Below, in pieces: positions 46,556-57,090 of a stretch of DNA of 64,000 bases. The translations under genes were made by a program, and so were the position numbers. Source of the DNA: Oegoconia quadripuncta (taxonomy: Eukaryota; Arthropoda; Insecta; Lepidoptera; Autostichidae); NCBI GenBank assembly GCA_949316235.1, contig OX438748.1:30064836-30128835 (forward strand), given 5' to 3'. Position 1 is the first letter of the stretch. Each line of letters opens with the position of its first letter. The notes beneath the pieces are model-generated. The model was given only the letters and a program-made list of their open reading frames with translations. It was not told the origin of the DNA and did no database searches.

Positions 46556-46886
46556 TTTTTTTTATCCACAACGGGTTAGCACTTGACCTCAATCACACCT
46601 GATGTTAAGTAAAGATGAGGCCGAAGGTGGTAGCATACTGACCCGGAAACCCCATCTTATTTGGGGGACTGGCTATCTTGTCTCTGACAACCGGAACACG
46701 ACAATTCTATTAACATTGCTGTTTGGCGGCAGATTTAGATAAGATGGGGGTAGCTAGCCAGGCGGACATTTAATATGCCCTACCACCAACCAAACCGAGT
46801 ACTAAATATGTACCCCGCTGGAGATCGAACCCGCGACTTCCGAAACGTAAACCCAATGTTGTTTACATTGAGCCACGGAGGTGGTT
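46556..46886 (-). mobile_element. SINE-A copy 9, full length
   Basis: On the minus strand it runs from the head (aaccacctccgtggctcaat, cgggttcgatctccag) to tail and A tract, all recognisable. Confidence 0.8.
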
Positions 46887-47160
46887 AACTATTAGACTTA
46901 GGTGTCTCCCAGGGCATCCCATACTACGTTTACCGAGACTTAGTCTCTACTCCAAAAGGTTATTGTGGCAACCGCCATCGGTTCTGCAACAATTGTGACC
47001 AGCATATAGCTACTTCAGCTTACCAATTCTCTGAGCTACATCAATAATTCTCGTTCTCTAATGAATCATCTCATTTCTGATCTTATTTCTCTCAGAGGAA
47101 TTCCGAACATAGCGCTTCCTGCAGGAACTTACTTAAAATTGTATTTGAGGTTTGTATCAC
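46887..47160. other. Intergenic gap
   Basis: No supported feature. Confidence 0.3.
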
Positions 47161-47560
47161 AATCATCAGCCCGACATGTTCTCACTGTTGGGGCACAGCC
47201 TCCTCTCATTGAAGGAGGGTATGAGCCTTAATCTACCATACAGGCCTAGTGCGGATTACTGAATTTGTGTCAGTGTAATGGTCACCTAAAAGCCTAAAGC
47301 CTACCGACTTGGCTTAACGTGCCTTCCTTAGCAAGCAATCATTCGTATTAAATTGTCAGAGATAAGATAGCCAGTCCCCCAAATGTGTTGGGGTTTCCGG
47401 GTCAGTACGCTTCCACTTTCGACCTCATCTTCACTTAACATCAGGTGTGATTGAGGTCAAGTACCAACCCGTTATGAATAAAAAAAAAAATTGTCACTAA
47501 CAATCACCCATCCAAGAACTGATCGAATCGAAAATGCTATTAAGAACGTGCGAAGATTAA
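47161..47560. repeat. Repeat F copy split by a SINE-A fragment
   Basis: Repeat F text (ttggggcacagcctcc ... gtattaaattgtca) is interrupted at 47359 by a 5'-truncated SINE-A tail that ends in an A tract at about 47490. aaattgtca flanks both sides, a 9-bp target duplication (47350-47358 and just after the A tract). Repeat F then resumes (cccatccaagaactga). Confidence 0.6.
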
Positions 47561-48988
47561 GACTGTGCATCGAGTACAATTTTTCGTAAGCAAAATTAAA
47601 TGAAAATTTGTAACCAATGCAGTAAAAGTATTCACACTATTCCCTCAACATAATGCTGTCTAAAAATGGTGTAGTTTTCACTCGTAACGAAGGCTAACCG
47701 AGATTGCCAGCTAATCGCATTCCACATAACTCACTGCCGGGAAGCTGTCCAGTGTAAACGTTACGCATTTTTCTTACATCCAGCTAGATCGTGCTCGGCC
47801 ATTTGTATCTCTGGTCCAGATACTTTTTGCACAAGAATACGAAGCGCAAGTTGGTACAGTTAGGAATAAAGTGATTTATGTATTTGACAAGCAATGTATA
47901 TTACGTAACAATAAATGGGTTCAGAAACATCAAGTGGTCTAAATCATCAAAAGAATTTGGAAAGCATTATAGTCTATCATTATATCATTCATTATTTCTT
48001 GGGCACAATTATATAATCAACTAGCTGTTACCCGCGACTTCGTCCGCGTAGAATTCGTTCTACTACCAAATGCGTCGCTGTATGACAAAAGCAATCCCAC
48101 TAATAATACCTATCCTACAGGAACCTGTCACTTTTCCCGGGATAAAAAGTAGCCTATTTGTTAATCCAGGTCCTAATCTGTTTACGTTTATTTGATTGAT
48201 GGTGAATGCAACGAGGGATAGGACTAACCGTTTCTTCCTGGGGTTGTCGTTAAATGCTACTAAGGGATGACCAGCTTATCACTAAAGCCCAATGATCAAC
48301 AGTGTCATTAATGTGAAGCTCTCAAAAAATCTCGTTATGATTGCAAATTTGAAATGTTATTTTTAAACAAATGATTTACTGTAGGTACTTACTTGTTTTT
48401 GGAAAAGGTCAGTTATGTAAAGTGAAATGTGTAAAGATATTCCAACTCGAGTCTAACTAAGGGTTGAGTGTGATCAATCTTTTTAATAATAATGCCAAGG
48501 AGAATATTGTGGGCATCACCGCTCTGCTCAACTTTTCCTTCATATTTCTTGGGAATATACTAGCGTTGTGACACACTGTTGGGTAAGAATGAAGAATAAA
48601 TGCTTGTTTATTCCTGATATTACATACTGAATAAATTTTCTCAACTAGCTGAGCTATGATGGGGGTGAAGTATCCTTAACAGAACTATTCAGAGGCAAAT
48701 AAATTTGAAGTATTTGTTCTTTTTTTATAATAATAAATCATTTATTATCAGGTGACTAAGACCCATACACAAATATCTTACATACTAACATATATAATAA
48801 TGAAAAGCATAGTTTCTAAGCACGTGTCGTTGTTCTGTAGACTCTTCTTCCCCTGCTCGTCGATGCGGTACGCCTTCATTAAGTTGCGCTTGTTGAGCGA
48901 CGTGTAAAGTAATTCCCTAGCTCTGCCAATGTCAGCGTCCGTGAAACGCAGATCTGGGTCATGCTTACTTCATCAATCACGTCCTACG
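47561..48988. other. Intergenic DNA with small repeat pieces
   Basis: At 48021 a repeat end reads ctagctgttacccgcgactt followed by cgtccgcgtagaattcgttc. It recurs at 56567 and is Helitron-like if read in reverse (hairpin then CTAG). About 48220-48300 is a repeat D piece. No gene is supported. Confidence 0.4.
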
Positions 48989-49194
48989 TTTTATGATTAA
49001 CTGGATACACGTTCAACCACAATCTCACCTGATGGAAAGTGGTCGAAGATTAAGCACACGATCGCTCTTGAAGAATCCAAGGTTGTAGGATTCAGGAAAG
49101 ACTGATGACGCATGGGAGTTCCATGCCTTAGCTGTTCAGATTATGAATGAAGAGTCTAACTTCTTAGTGCGAATATGCCAAGGCATATTAACTA
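48989..49194 (-). mobile_element. LINE-L fragment, 3' part, left of the mariner insertion
   Basis: This is the 3'UTR and end of the ORF of LINE-L (actggatacacgttcaacca, ggttgtaggattcaggaaag). It ends at gcatattaacTA, where the DNA transposon enters. The other part is at 51245-51375. Confidence 0.65.
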
Positions 49195-49449
49195 CAGGGT
49201 GAAATCGAAAACATTCGACAAACTTTAAGGGTAGGTTCTATTACCGATACACACTGATTTTATAAAGTTTGAAGGAAATCGGAGCAGTCGTAAAAAAATA
49301 TGTTATTTCTCTTTAGTCGTTCTCGAAATCGATTCACAAACACAGTAAAAATATAAAACAAATAAAAAGTAGCTTAAAATACTGATAAAAAAAATTAATA
49401 TTTTAATCATATAACATTTTTTTGGGTAACAGTACCGCGCGCACGCACA

Positions 49450-49489
49450 AGCGCGGCACCTTTGATGCACGAGTCAAAGGTGCCGCGCT
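49450..49489. repeat. Perfect 16-bp stem-loop in the transposon 5' region
   Basis: agcgcggcacctttga pairs fully with tcaaaggtgccgcgct across the loop tgcacgag. It lies about 250 bp upstream of the transposase ATG, in a GC-rich island that contrasts with the element's AT-rich ends. Confidence 0.8.
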
Positions 49490-49738
49490 TTGAAGCGTAG
49501 CAATGGAAAGTCAACTTTAAGGTAAACGCCGCAAAGTATATGTGCGTAGGAAAAGCTTTCTCTGTCGCACCCGCCCGCCTGCTCGCTACAAGAGCGCTCG
49601 CGCCGCCGCCCGCACGCATTGTTTGTTTTTTTTTCAGTTGCACGTCGACCGTGACCTGATTAGGTTAATCATTCGCGTAATCAGTGCAGTGATTATTGAT
49701 CGATTTGGATTGCAGTGAGTGTTACGTACATTGTGAAG

Positions 49739-50810
49739 ATGGTGTATACTAATCGCCAGTTGTTTGATATGGTGATAATTTATTCCCGAACACGGAACCT
49801 CCGCGAAACCCAGAGGCGCTATCGGCAGAGGTATCCTGAGTCTGATATTCCGTCTTTGGATAGAATATTAAGATCCACTCAAAATTTATTGGATCATGGA
49901 CAATTCCATGTACCAGCCCACGCACAGGCTAGAGGCAGGAGGCCGGTGTATCCGCGACATCTGTATCGTCAAATAAGGCGATATTTTCAAAACACACCAC
50001 AAGCTAGCACGAGACAAGCTGCACTACATTTTAATGTGAGCCAGTATTTCGTGTGGAAATTATTAAATGCATCGGGTCAGCACCCGTATCATTTCCAACC
50101 CGTGCAAGAGCTGGTTCTAGCCGATTATCGTCCAAGGCGCGAGTTTTGCAATTGGCTTTTGGAAAATTTGCATTTAAATATTTTGTGGACAGATGAAGCA
50201 AGTTTTACTCGGATAGGGCTATTCAATGTTCACAATGAACATTGGTGGTGTCGTAGTGGACAAAATCCAAAAAAAACTCGAACTGACGCGTTTAATGTGA
50301 GATTTAGGGTGAACGTGTGGGCAGGTATAATAAAACGACCGCGTCATTGGGCCGTACTTTATTGATGAAAGACTGACTGGGCAACATTATCTCCGCATTA
50401 TTAGTGAAGTGCTGCCACAAATGATGGAAGATATACCTCTCGATTACTGGCGAAATATCCACTTTCAACATGACGGAGTGCCGGCGCATTTTCAGAGGGA
50501 TGTTCGCGCTTATTTGGATGGGGAGTTCACTGACCGGTGGATAGGCCGTGGCGGGCCAATTCCCTGGCCGGCTCGGTCTCCTGATCTCACACCTCTTGAC
50601 TTTTATTTGTGGGGAGAAATCAAAAGGAAGGTGTACGAAAGGGAAGCCACGACAGTGAACCAACTTCGCGAAAAAATTGTGAGTGCATTTGACGCGGTAA
50701 AATTACAAACCGATGTGTTGCGAAGTTTGAAAGACAATCACAGGCGACGAGCTCAATTATGTATCCAAAAGGAAGGTGGTCACTTTGAACAGTTATTGAA
50801 ATATACATAA
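49739..50810 (+). pseudogene. IS630-Tc1-mariner transposase, one frameshift
   Basis: This is a DDE/D transposase that would cut and paste the surrounding element. The first frame starts at ATG 49739 with an N-terminal helix-turn-helix of the DUF4817 kind (VYTNRQLFDMVIIY, LRETQRRY) and a second DNA-binding part (RGRRPVYPRHLYRQIRRYF). Catalytic D1 is in LWTDEASF, about residue 152. D2 (FQHDGVPAHF) and D3 (RSPDLTPLDFYLWG), about 36 residues apart, are in the next frame from about 50335 to the TAA at 50808-50810. The break is one extra A in the AAAA run at 50332-50335; without it the frame would be about 356 codons, normal for the superfamily. No other stop is seen, so the inactivation is recent. 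Confidence 0.88.
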
Positions 50811-51244
50811 CTTCACGTAAGTCAATTTATTTTATTTTATAATTCGATTCGAATTATTCTGCCAAATTATTGAAAATGCCTACTGTGAAATCAACTTTTA
50901 ATTACGCAAATTAAAAATTCTTAATTTCCCTAACAACGTAATCGTAATTTTACGTAAACACACAAAAAATATTGTGTATCTACGTAATCATCGTCCATAC
51001 ATAATTTTTGATAAGAGAGGAGCGCTGAGTGGGGCGGGCGGGGAGCGGCACGCGGCGGCGGTTGATACACATGCGTAGTAAATTGCGTATAGTCGCGGAC
51101 AAAATACATCGGCTGCAAATTAATTATTGCAATATTTTATAATTTATATATTGTTCTATTTAGACATAACTTGGTATTATAATAATCTATATTACCTGTA
51201 CAACGTCCCCTTAAATTTTGTCAAATAACTTCAAATTCACCCTG

Positions 51245-51375
51245 TATATACGGGTGAAATCCGTCCCCAGGCCTAGTAGACTGAAGATGGAAAGGAATGG
51301 AAAGAGGAATAAGATTATGTTACGAAATTCCAATGACTGAGAGACAGGCGACTTTGTGACGATGTTCGAGGCTCT
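51245..51375 (-). mobile_element. LINE-L fragment, right of the mariner insertion
   Basis: It resumes at TAtatacgggtgaaatcc and continues with the LINE-L ORF text to ctgagagacaggcgactttg, as at 39600-39735. It is the distal half of the interrupted copy at 48989. Confidence 0.65.
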
Positions 51376-52123
51376 GAAATTTAACAGTAATCGAATGATC
51401 ACCAATTATATAGTACAAGCTTTGCTTCGTTTAGGTTTAGATATCGGTGACTGAAATATTTATTTGTCGTCGCCAGCGAAAATTTAGTAACGAATTTACA
51501 TTATTGATCATTGTATGACTATCACAGTAGGTGGTTTGCTGTGAAAGAAGTCTGCTCGTGGCGCTGACTTCGCCGGAGGTGAGCGAACACGTGAACAGAG
51601 TTATTGTTGAACTACGCGTTGTTCGTACGTACGCGTACATTGTATTCGAGGGGAGAATTGGCTGGCTTGAGGGACATTTCAAGTATGTTTACCGGTCTCC
51701 AGATTCCATAGTCACTAAAGATTTTATCCTAATACTATGTAGGATTCGGCAGCAACGCTTACGTTTCTCCCAGATATTTTATGTTCTTTATGACAAATAG
51801 TACGGCATGTTATGGTGACCATACTCAATCATCATTTTCCTGCCCTTATCCCACTCTTGGTGTGGTCGGCACAACATGTTTTCCTGTTCCATTATCCTTT
51901 ATCAGCCGTCATTTCCGTACTCATCCCTTACACACACATATCATTCCACACGCAGTCTACCCACACCTTCTTCGGTCTTCTTCTACCTCTGTATCCCTCC
52001 ACATTCATACTTAGCACTTGTCTCGTTACGTACTTTACATTCCTCCTCATAATGTGCCCATACCATGCTAACCTATTACTCCTCAACTTTTCTGTTATTG
52101 GTGCCCCTTTCAGACTTCCTCTA
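51376..52123. other. Intergenic DNA, no supported gene
   Basis: Several short overlapping open frames at 51437-52168 have no domain or splice context. Nothing is supported. Confidence 0.35.
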
Positions 52124-53660
52124 GACGAGTTATGGATGTTTTCATTTATATTAAGTATTTATTTATAAAAAATGTATTTATGTAGTATATCAACCATTTT
52201 TTTTTTTTTTTTTACCAGGAGAAACGCTCATGCTTTGCCCTCCTCGGGGGAGGGGAGCGGATTATGTCGGACTCCGGCACAGAAGGTGCCGGCCTACCGA
52301 CTAAAAACTCCTGGGTGTTCCTTCGCGCGCGCCTGTGCGGCGTGGCCACGGGTACCATCTGGTATTCGTCCGCAGCCACGCCAGCGCGATGCCCGCCGCC
52401 GAACAACAGCGGCGGCGGGCCCACCTCTGGGCTGGAGCAGGGAGGAATCGCCTGGTCCAGCCACCTCTAGAAGGCGCGCGGAAACACCGCGCGCGCCTTC
52501 TCGCGGGGCCTATGTGTGGGCGGTGATCCCCCCGGATCGCCACCCAGGCCCCGCAGGGTAGGGGGGGCAGAGGATCGCCTATCATTAAAGATAAGCTCTC
52601 CTCCGTGCCCCCCGTGCGGCTGCGTCTCCCCTCGCTCTGCGAGTGTGTGGTCTCGCAGAGAGAGAGGACCGCTTTCCACGGCCTCTCCTTGGCGTCCGCA
52701 GCTCGGACGACAATCTAGCTGCGGCCGGCAAAGAGTGGCCGTCCCGCACGGCTACGACCTGTCAACAGAGAGGCCTACAACAGCGGGAGGCCCGGAGAAG
52801 CGGCGATAAGGGACACCGCCCCTCCAACCCTCCCGCGGTCTCCCCCCCCCCCCTCGAACAGAGGGGGGGGGCCGCTTCCCACGACCTCTCGTCGACGGCC
52901 GCAGCCCTAGCTGCAGTCGTCAAGGAGAGGTCGCCCAAGTGCTGCAGACGATTCCACGGCGTCCCCTGCCCAGATGGGCATTCCTCAGGGAGCGCCGCTT
53001 CCTCGCCGCAGCCCGCTGTGGTGGAATTTGCCCTCCACCTTCCCTCGTCGTTCCACTCCCGAAAACGAATTTTCGGAAGTAGAACGACGAGGGCATTCGG
53101 CGCCGAGGCGGGCCTCGGAGCCGAAACTTGGGCTGGTTTTTTATAGAGGTTTTCCTTCCTCGCGGTCCGGGCGGTTAAGCCAAGACCCTCGGTCCCGGAC
53201 TGCAGCTGAAAGCCGCAGTCCCGGATTACGAGCCCGGCGGTGGCAAGGGGTAGGAGGTTCCCCCTAACCTCCTCCCCAGGCCTGCTCGGCGGCAGTGCGA
53301 GTGCACACCGAGCCCACCCTTACTCCCCCACTAGGAGGGGAGCGTCTCCTGCTCCATCCGCAGTGCCCTCTGCTAAACCAGAGGGACACGCGGAGGAGCC
53401 CACCCCGTCAGACTATTAGCCATCGGTCAACAAGAACCCTTAAAGGGAAGTTGTTGACCGATGCCCAGGGTGCACCGGCCCAACGACTACCGTTCCCCCC
53501 AGACGTATCCAGGGGGACAAATAGCCATCAGGCACACGAGGAGGTTGTCTGACATCGCACCCCATAGTATATCAACCATCTGGTATCCACAACACAAGCC
53601 TATAGTTGCTTACTGTAGAAGTAGATGGCGCTGCGTGTATGTCTAAGGATATGTATTTAT
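52124..53660 (+). mobile_element. SINE-B copy 6, interrupted by a GC-rich retroelement
   Basis: The body (gagttatggatgttttcatt ... agtatatcaaccat) ends at 52197 and resumes at 53565 (agtatatcaaccatctggta ... gatggcgctgcg). The head is missing. Its 3' tail runs into the 8-bp tandem array at 53680. Confidence 0.75.
52198..53564 (-). mobile_element. GC-rich, hairpin-rich retroelement with no clear ORF (1,367 bp)
   Basis: It inserted into SINE-B with a 15-bp duplication (tagtatatcaaccat, 52183-52197 and 53565-53579) and has a poly-A tail on the minus strand (T run at 52198-52213). These are marks of target-primed reverse transcription by a LINE machinery. It is strikingly GC-rich in an AT-rich window. 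Strong hairpins lie at about 52391-52420, 52469-52500, 52636-52660, 52847-52870, 53042-53092 and 53420-53465. Open frames on both strands overlap and show no RT or other domain. It is either the structured 3' part of a LINE or a non-autonomous element; the clade is unknown. Confidence 0.65.
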
Positions 53661-53679
53661 TTAAATATTTATTTATTTA

Positions 53680-53925
53680 CTTAGTCACTTATTCACTTAT
53701 TCACTTATTAACTTATTCACTTATTCACTTATTCACTTATTCACTTATTCACTTATTCACTTATTCACTTATTCACTTATTCACTTATTCACTTATTCAC
53801 TTATTCACTTATTCACTTATTCACTTATTCACTTATTCACTTATTCACTTATTCACTTATTCACTTATTCACTTATTCATTTATTCACTTATTCACTTAT
53901 TCATTTATTTACTTATTTGTTTCAT
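53680..53925. repeat. 8-bp tandem array (TCACTTAT)n
   Basis: About 30 copies of the unit, nearly perfect, begin where the SINE-B 3' tail (atttatttatttac) ends. It creates a long repetitive open frame that is not a gene. Confidence 0.9.
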
Positions 53926-54980
53926 TCATACATATTCATTCCTGATTTTATCTATTCTAGTCACACCACACATCTTTTGTTGCAATGTACTTTCTTGATC
54001 ACAAAGCGCCATGAGCAATTTCTATTACACATGATGACAAGAGTCTAAAGTTGGGGCCAGAGGATTGCACTGAAACTCCTTGATGGACTTTATATGACTG
54101 GTAGACAAATATGTGATAATCATGCATGATGGAGCATTAAAAGCTGTAGAACTCATATTAATTCAAAGTGTGATGAAGGCGCCACTACTGGGCGCTCGGT
54201 GCCTGTTAAATTTACCTGCCATTTTGTTTGAGAACAAATTAATCTTTAAAAAGCATCTTCTTGAGTGGAACTAATTTTAGTACCAAACTTTTCTCAATAG
54301 TTTTAAACAGGTACATCGTAAATAATGAAATATCTAATGAACTTGGACAAACTTTTAATGTTTCCTCTGAAACTCAAAAGGAGGAATTGTAACTTCGCTC
54401 GCCAAACTTTCGCGTCAAATGTCAGATGCGAAGTTACCAATGGCCTGTTTTTAGGATTCCGTTAACGCGGACACTCTTTATACCTAAAATGACAATCTGC
54501 TAATTAATACAAAAGTTACTAAATCTGGCCGCACGGTATTTCAAAAAGAAACAAGTCAAGATGTTGTTATACTTTTCAAATTTGCCTGTAAATAAATTCA
54601 AAACCATCATAGAACATTTATTTACAAAAAGCTTTCATAAAGTTTCTGACTATATTATATCTGGATGATAAGCAAGAACTTAGTCGTTTCAGTGATATTC
54701 AGTCTAATTCAATCTAATATTTTTATATTACACATTGTAACCCAAAGCTTACTTAAAAAGAGCAAGCCTTGAGTTTCTTGCTCGTTCTTCTCTGGGGTGT
54801 CAGCTTCGTCAATGAGCATTAAAATGTGACGTTTTCAAGTGATAATTTTATCCTATGAAATAAATAATTTTTGATTTGACCAACAAGTGATATCATATAT
54901 CTTATGTTGAACGAAATGCTTGAAGTTTGAAGTTTGAATCTCAGAATCCCAATATCTCTTCCAATATTACCACACTAAAA

Positions 54981-54983
<3 letters not shown>
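53926..54983. other. Intergenic DNA, no supported gene
   Basis: About 54880-54945 repeats 22090-22165. Nothing else can be supported. Confidence 0.35.
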
Positions 54984-55017
<34 letters not shown>

Positions 55018-55872
55018 TAGAATGGGATCGCTCTTGACCTTAATCTGGACTAATGTCGAGATAAGGTCTACGATGGAACGAGCTTTCCCAGAAGATGCCT
55101 ATTTAACTTATATTAACCTATTATGACTTTGTATTACTGGGCTGACACAAAAATACGCTTAGTAGATTGGTTGGTGGTCAAAAAGGGGCGGAACCCTCTA
55201 CGCTCGATGTAGACTCGCACTTGTCCGGTTTTTATTATAAATCGCCTCCTCTCTCATTCCGCGATCGATCAGGCTTCATGAGATGTTCAACTCAATGGAT
55301 TGAGATAAATGTCCTGTGCTTTATTCAGGGCTTGATTACGTAGAAATAGAGTTGCTGGGTGTTGAAACCGATATACTATCTATGCAGTATCACGTTGTAG
55401 GATATACGAGTATATCGAGTTAGTTATGTAACCAAGATAAGTCTACCTTATATTCAGTTCCACGAACGATTTTTTGTTTTTTATTGTGGGGGGTTTGATT
55501 CTTCGAATTTGATATTTTAATCAAATTTCTAATGATTTCCAGGTTACGAATTGGAGGTGGCAAGTTATTCCAACACTCCAACAAAAATGCTTCAGAAGAA
55601 GGCCGCAGAGCGGGATCGGGAGAGGTAGCAGAAAAAGTTCCAGATTTAATGAAGGCATTCATGATTGCTACAATAATACCTAACGTTCGAGGTAGCGTTA
55701 GGTTCATCATTTCAAACGAGACACGAACGATCAGCCCCAACTGCATTGGATTTGAGGGACTAAATAATTTTATGGACCAGTCACTAACCGGCTTAAGCCT
55801 GAAAGATGATGAGCCAAAGCGGTGATATTCGTAGAAAGTTAAATTCGATATAGGTACCCTCTTTCTGGGCAA
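54984..55872 (-). mobile_element. Possible LINE 3' end with a 150-codon open frame
   Basis: A long T run (54984-55016) is the poly-A tail of a minus-strand retroelement whose 3'UTR follows (ccttatctcgacattagtcc in reverse). The minus strand is open at 55420-55872 for 150 codons, including LPRTLGIIVAIMNAFIKSGT and SEAFLLECWNNLPPPIRN. The phrase IKSGTF resembles the motif before RT in LINE ORFs, but I could not identify it firmly, and ORF and tail may belong to different insertions. A host exon is not excluded. Confidence 0.35.
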
Positions 55873-56566
55873 GTTTAAAAAATGCTTATTGATAGTATCT
55901 GGGTCATTGAACTGTGGAGGTAGAGGAAAAAGGTGATTTCAGAATGGTTTACTCTGTATGGGTAATCGAACTATGGTTCCTTGGGAAAAGTTGTTCGTAA
56001 TCAAGACTGACGTCACCAGTTAATGGGAATTACACGAAATAAAATTCACCCTGATTTTTAATGAGTTCTTGGTACCAAAAGATATGCATGTCTATAAGCC
56101 ACTTTCTCAAACAAACAACTGTTTTAAAATGTTTCTTTCATTTTCCATACATTTAAATATTCTCCTACCGGTGGTCATGTCAACATGATTGAGGTGTTAA
56201 CCTGAAGTTCATAAAATAAAACGTTGTTTGTTGGCTAGCAAATTGTGGAACTAATAAAGTATTGTTTTGATAGACTCAAAAACCTCTCTATTATGAAGGC
56301 TAAAATCGCTGCACCTTATATTCTCAAGGGGCTGTCACCTGAACCGAAAAGGAAATGTTCCTGACTGATAGCGATTTTAGTAATTGAGATGTTTTAGAAA
56401 GATTAATGTAGTCGCCCTTACAAAGGAGGCATGAGTTATGGAGTGGGTAACAATGCTCGGATGACAAGGAAATTGGGTGTCAGTATAACCAGTTCATTGT
56501 AAGTAGATCGATTGTGAAATTCTTGGGTTAAGTTTGTTTTCAAGGCCTTATATTTAAGTCACTGGC
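55873..56566. other. Intergenic DNA, no supported gene
   Basis: No supported feature. Confidence 0.3.
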
Positions 56567-57090
56567 TGTTACCCGCGACTTCGTCTGCATAGAACTCGTT
56601 CTACTACCAAAACTGAAAAGCAATTCCATTATTATACCTAATCAACAGGAACTAGTCCAGTTGTTATGTTAATCCAGGTCCTAATATGTCTATCAAATAA
56701 TTTTCAACCAAATCAGTCCAGCTGTTTAGGCGTGAAGAGGTAACAAACATACATACACACACACAAACCTTCGCATTTATATCAGCCATAGAATGTCTAC
56801 TGCTGTACATAGGCCTCCCCCATAGACCTGCCTCATAGATGTCCAGAGCGACCGGTTGGAAGCATCCTGCATCCAGCGACTTCCAGCGACCTTCATCAGA
56901 TCTTCCGTACACCTTACTTACACTACAGGTGTCATGAGATTGGGGTCACGCAACGAGAGGGTGATGCTCTGCCTTCCACTATGGGATCGAATCAGGAATG
57001 AGAGAATCCGTAGAAGAACGAAACATAGACATAGCACAGCGGAATAGTAAGTTGAAATGGCAGTGGGCAGGTGACATAGCTCGATATTAA
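56567..57090. mobile_element. RTE-like LINE pieces in opposite orientation next to a CTGGCTG... repeat end
   Basis: 56567-56760 is the same repeat as 48021 (ggctgttacccgcgacttcg ... ttctactaccaaa). 56780-56912 reads on the minus strand as GRSDEGRWKSLDAGCFQPVA and GLWGRPMYSSRHSMADI, the end of an RTE-like ORF. 56980-57080 reads on the + strand as LWDRIRNERIRRRTKHRHST, an upstream part of the same ORF type. The two parts are therefore inverted relative to each other. Confidence 0.5.

Larger units (their letters stand above)
49195..51244 (+). mobile_element. Tc1/mariner-type transposon, 2,050 bp, complete ends
   Basis: The left end CAGGGTGAAATCGAAAACAT and the right end in reverse, CAGGGTGAATTTGAAGTTAT, open ~44-bp terminal inverted repeats. 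TA is duplicated at 49193-49194 and 51245-51246. The target is LINE-L, and joining the flanks recreates tattaac-TA-tatacgggtg exactly as in the LINE-L at 39598. Inside lies a transposase gene (49739-50810) disrupted by a single frameshift. A perfect 16-bp stem with an 8-base loop lies at 49450-49489 in the 5' untranslated part. Confidence 0.9.

Noticed and set aside
52172..53552. Overlapping long open frames in the GC-rich block
   Set aside because: High GC removes stop codons on both strands; the frames overlap, lack domains and lie inside a retroelement with a target duplication.
52198..53564. Bacterial contamination or misassembly explaining the GC-rich block
   Set aside because: The 15-bp duplication and poly-A tail within a SINE show a genuine insertion.
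53606..53998. 130-codon open frame with a repeating IHLFTYSL pattern
   Set aside because: It is a product of the 8-bp tandem array; 24 nt equals three units and eight codons.
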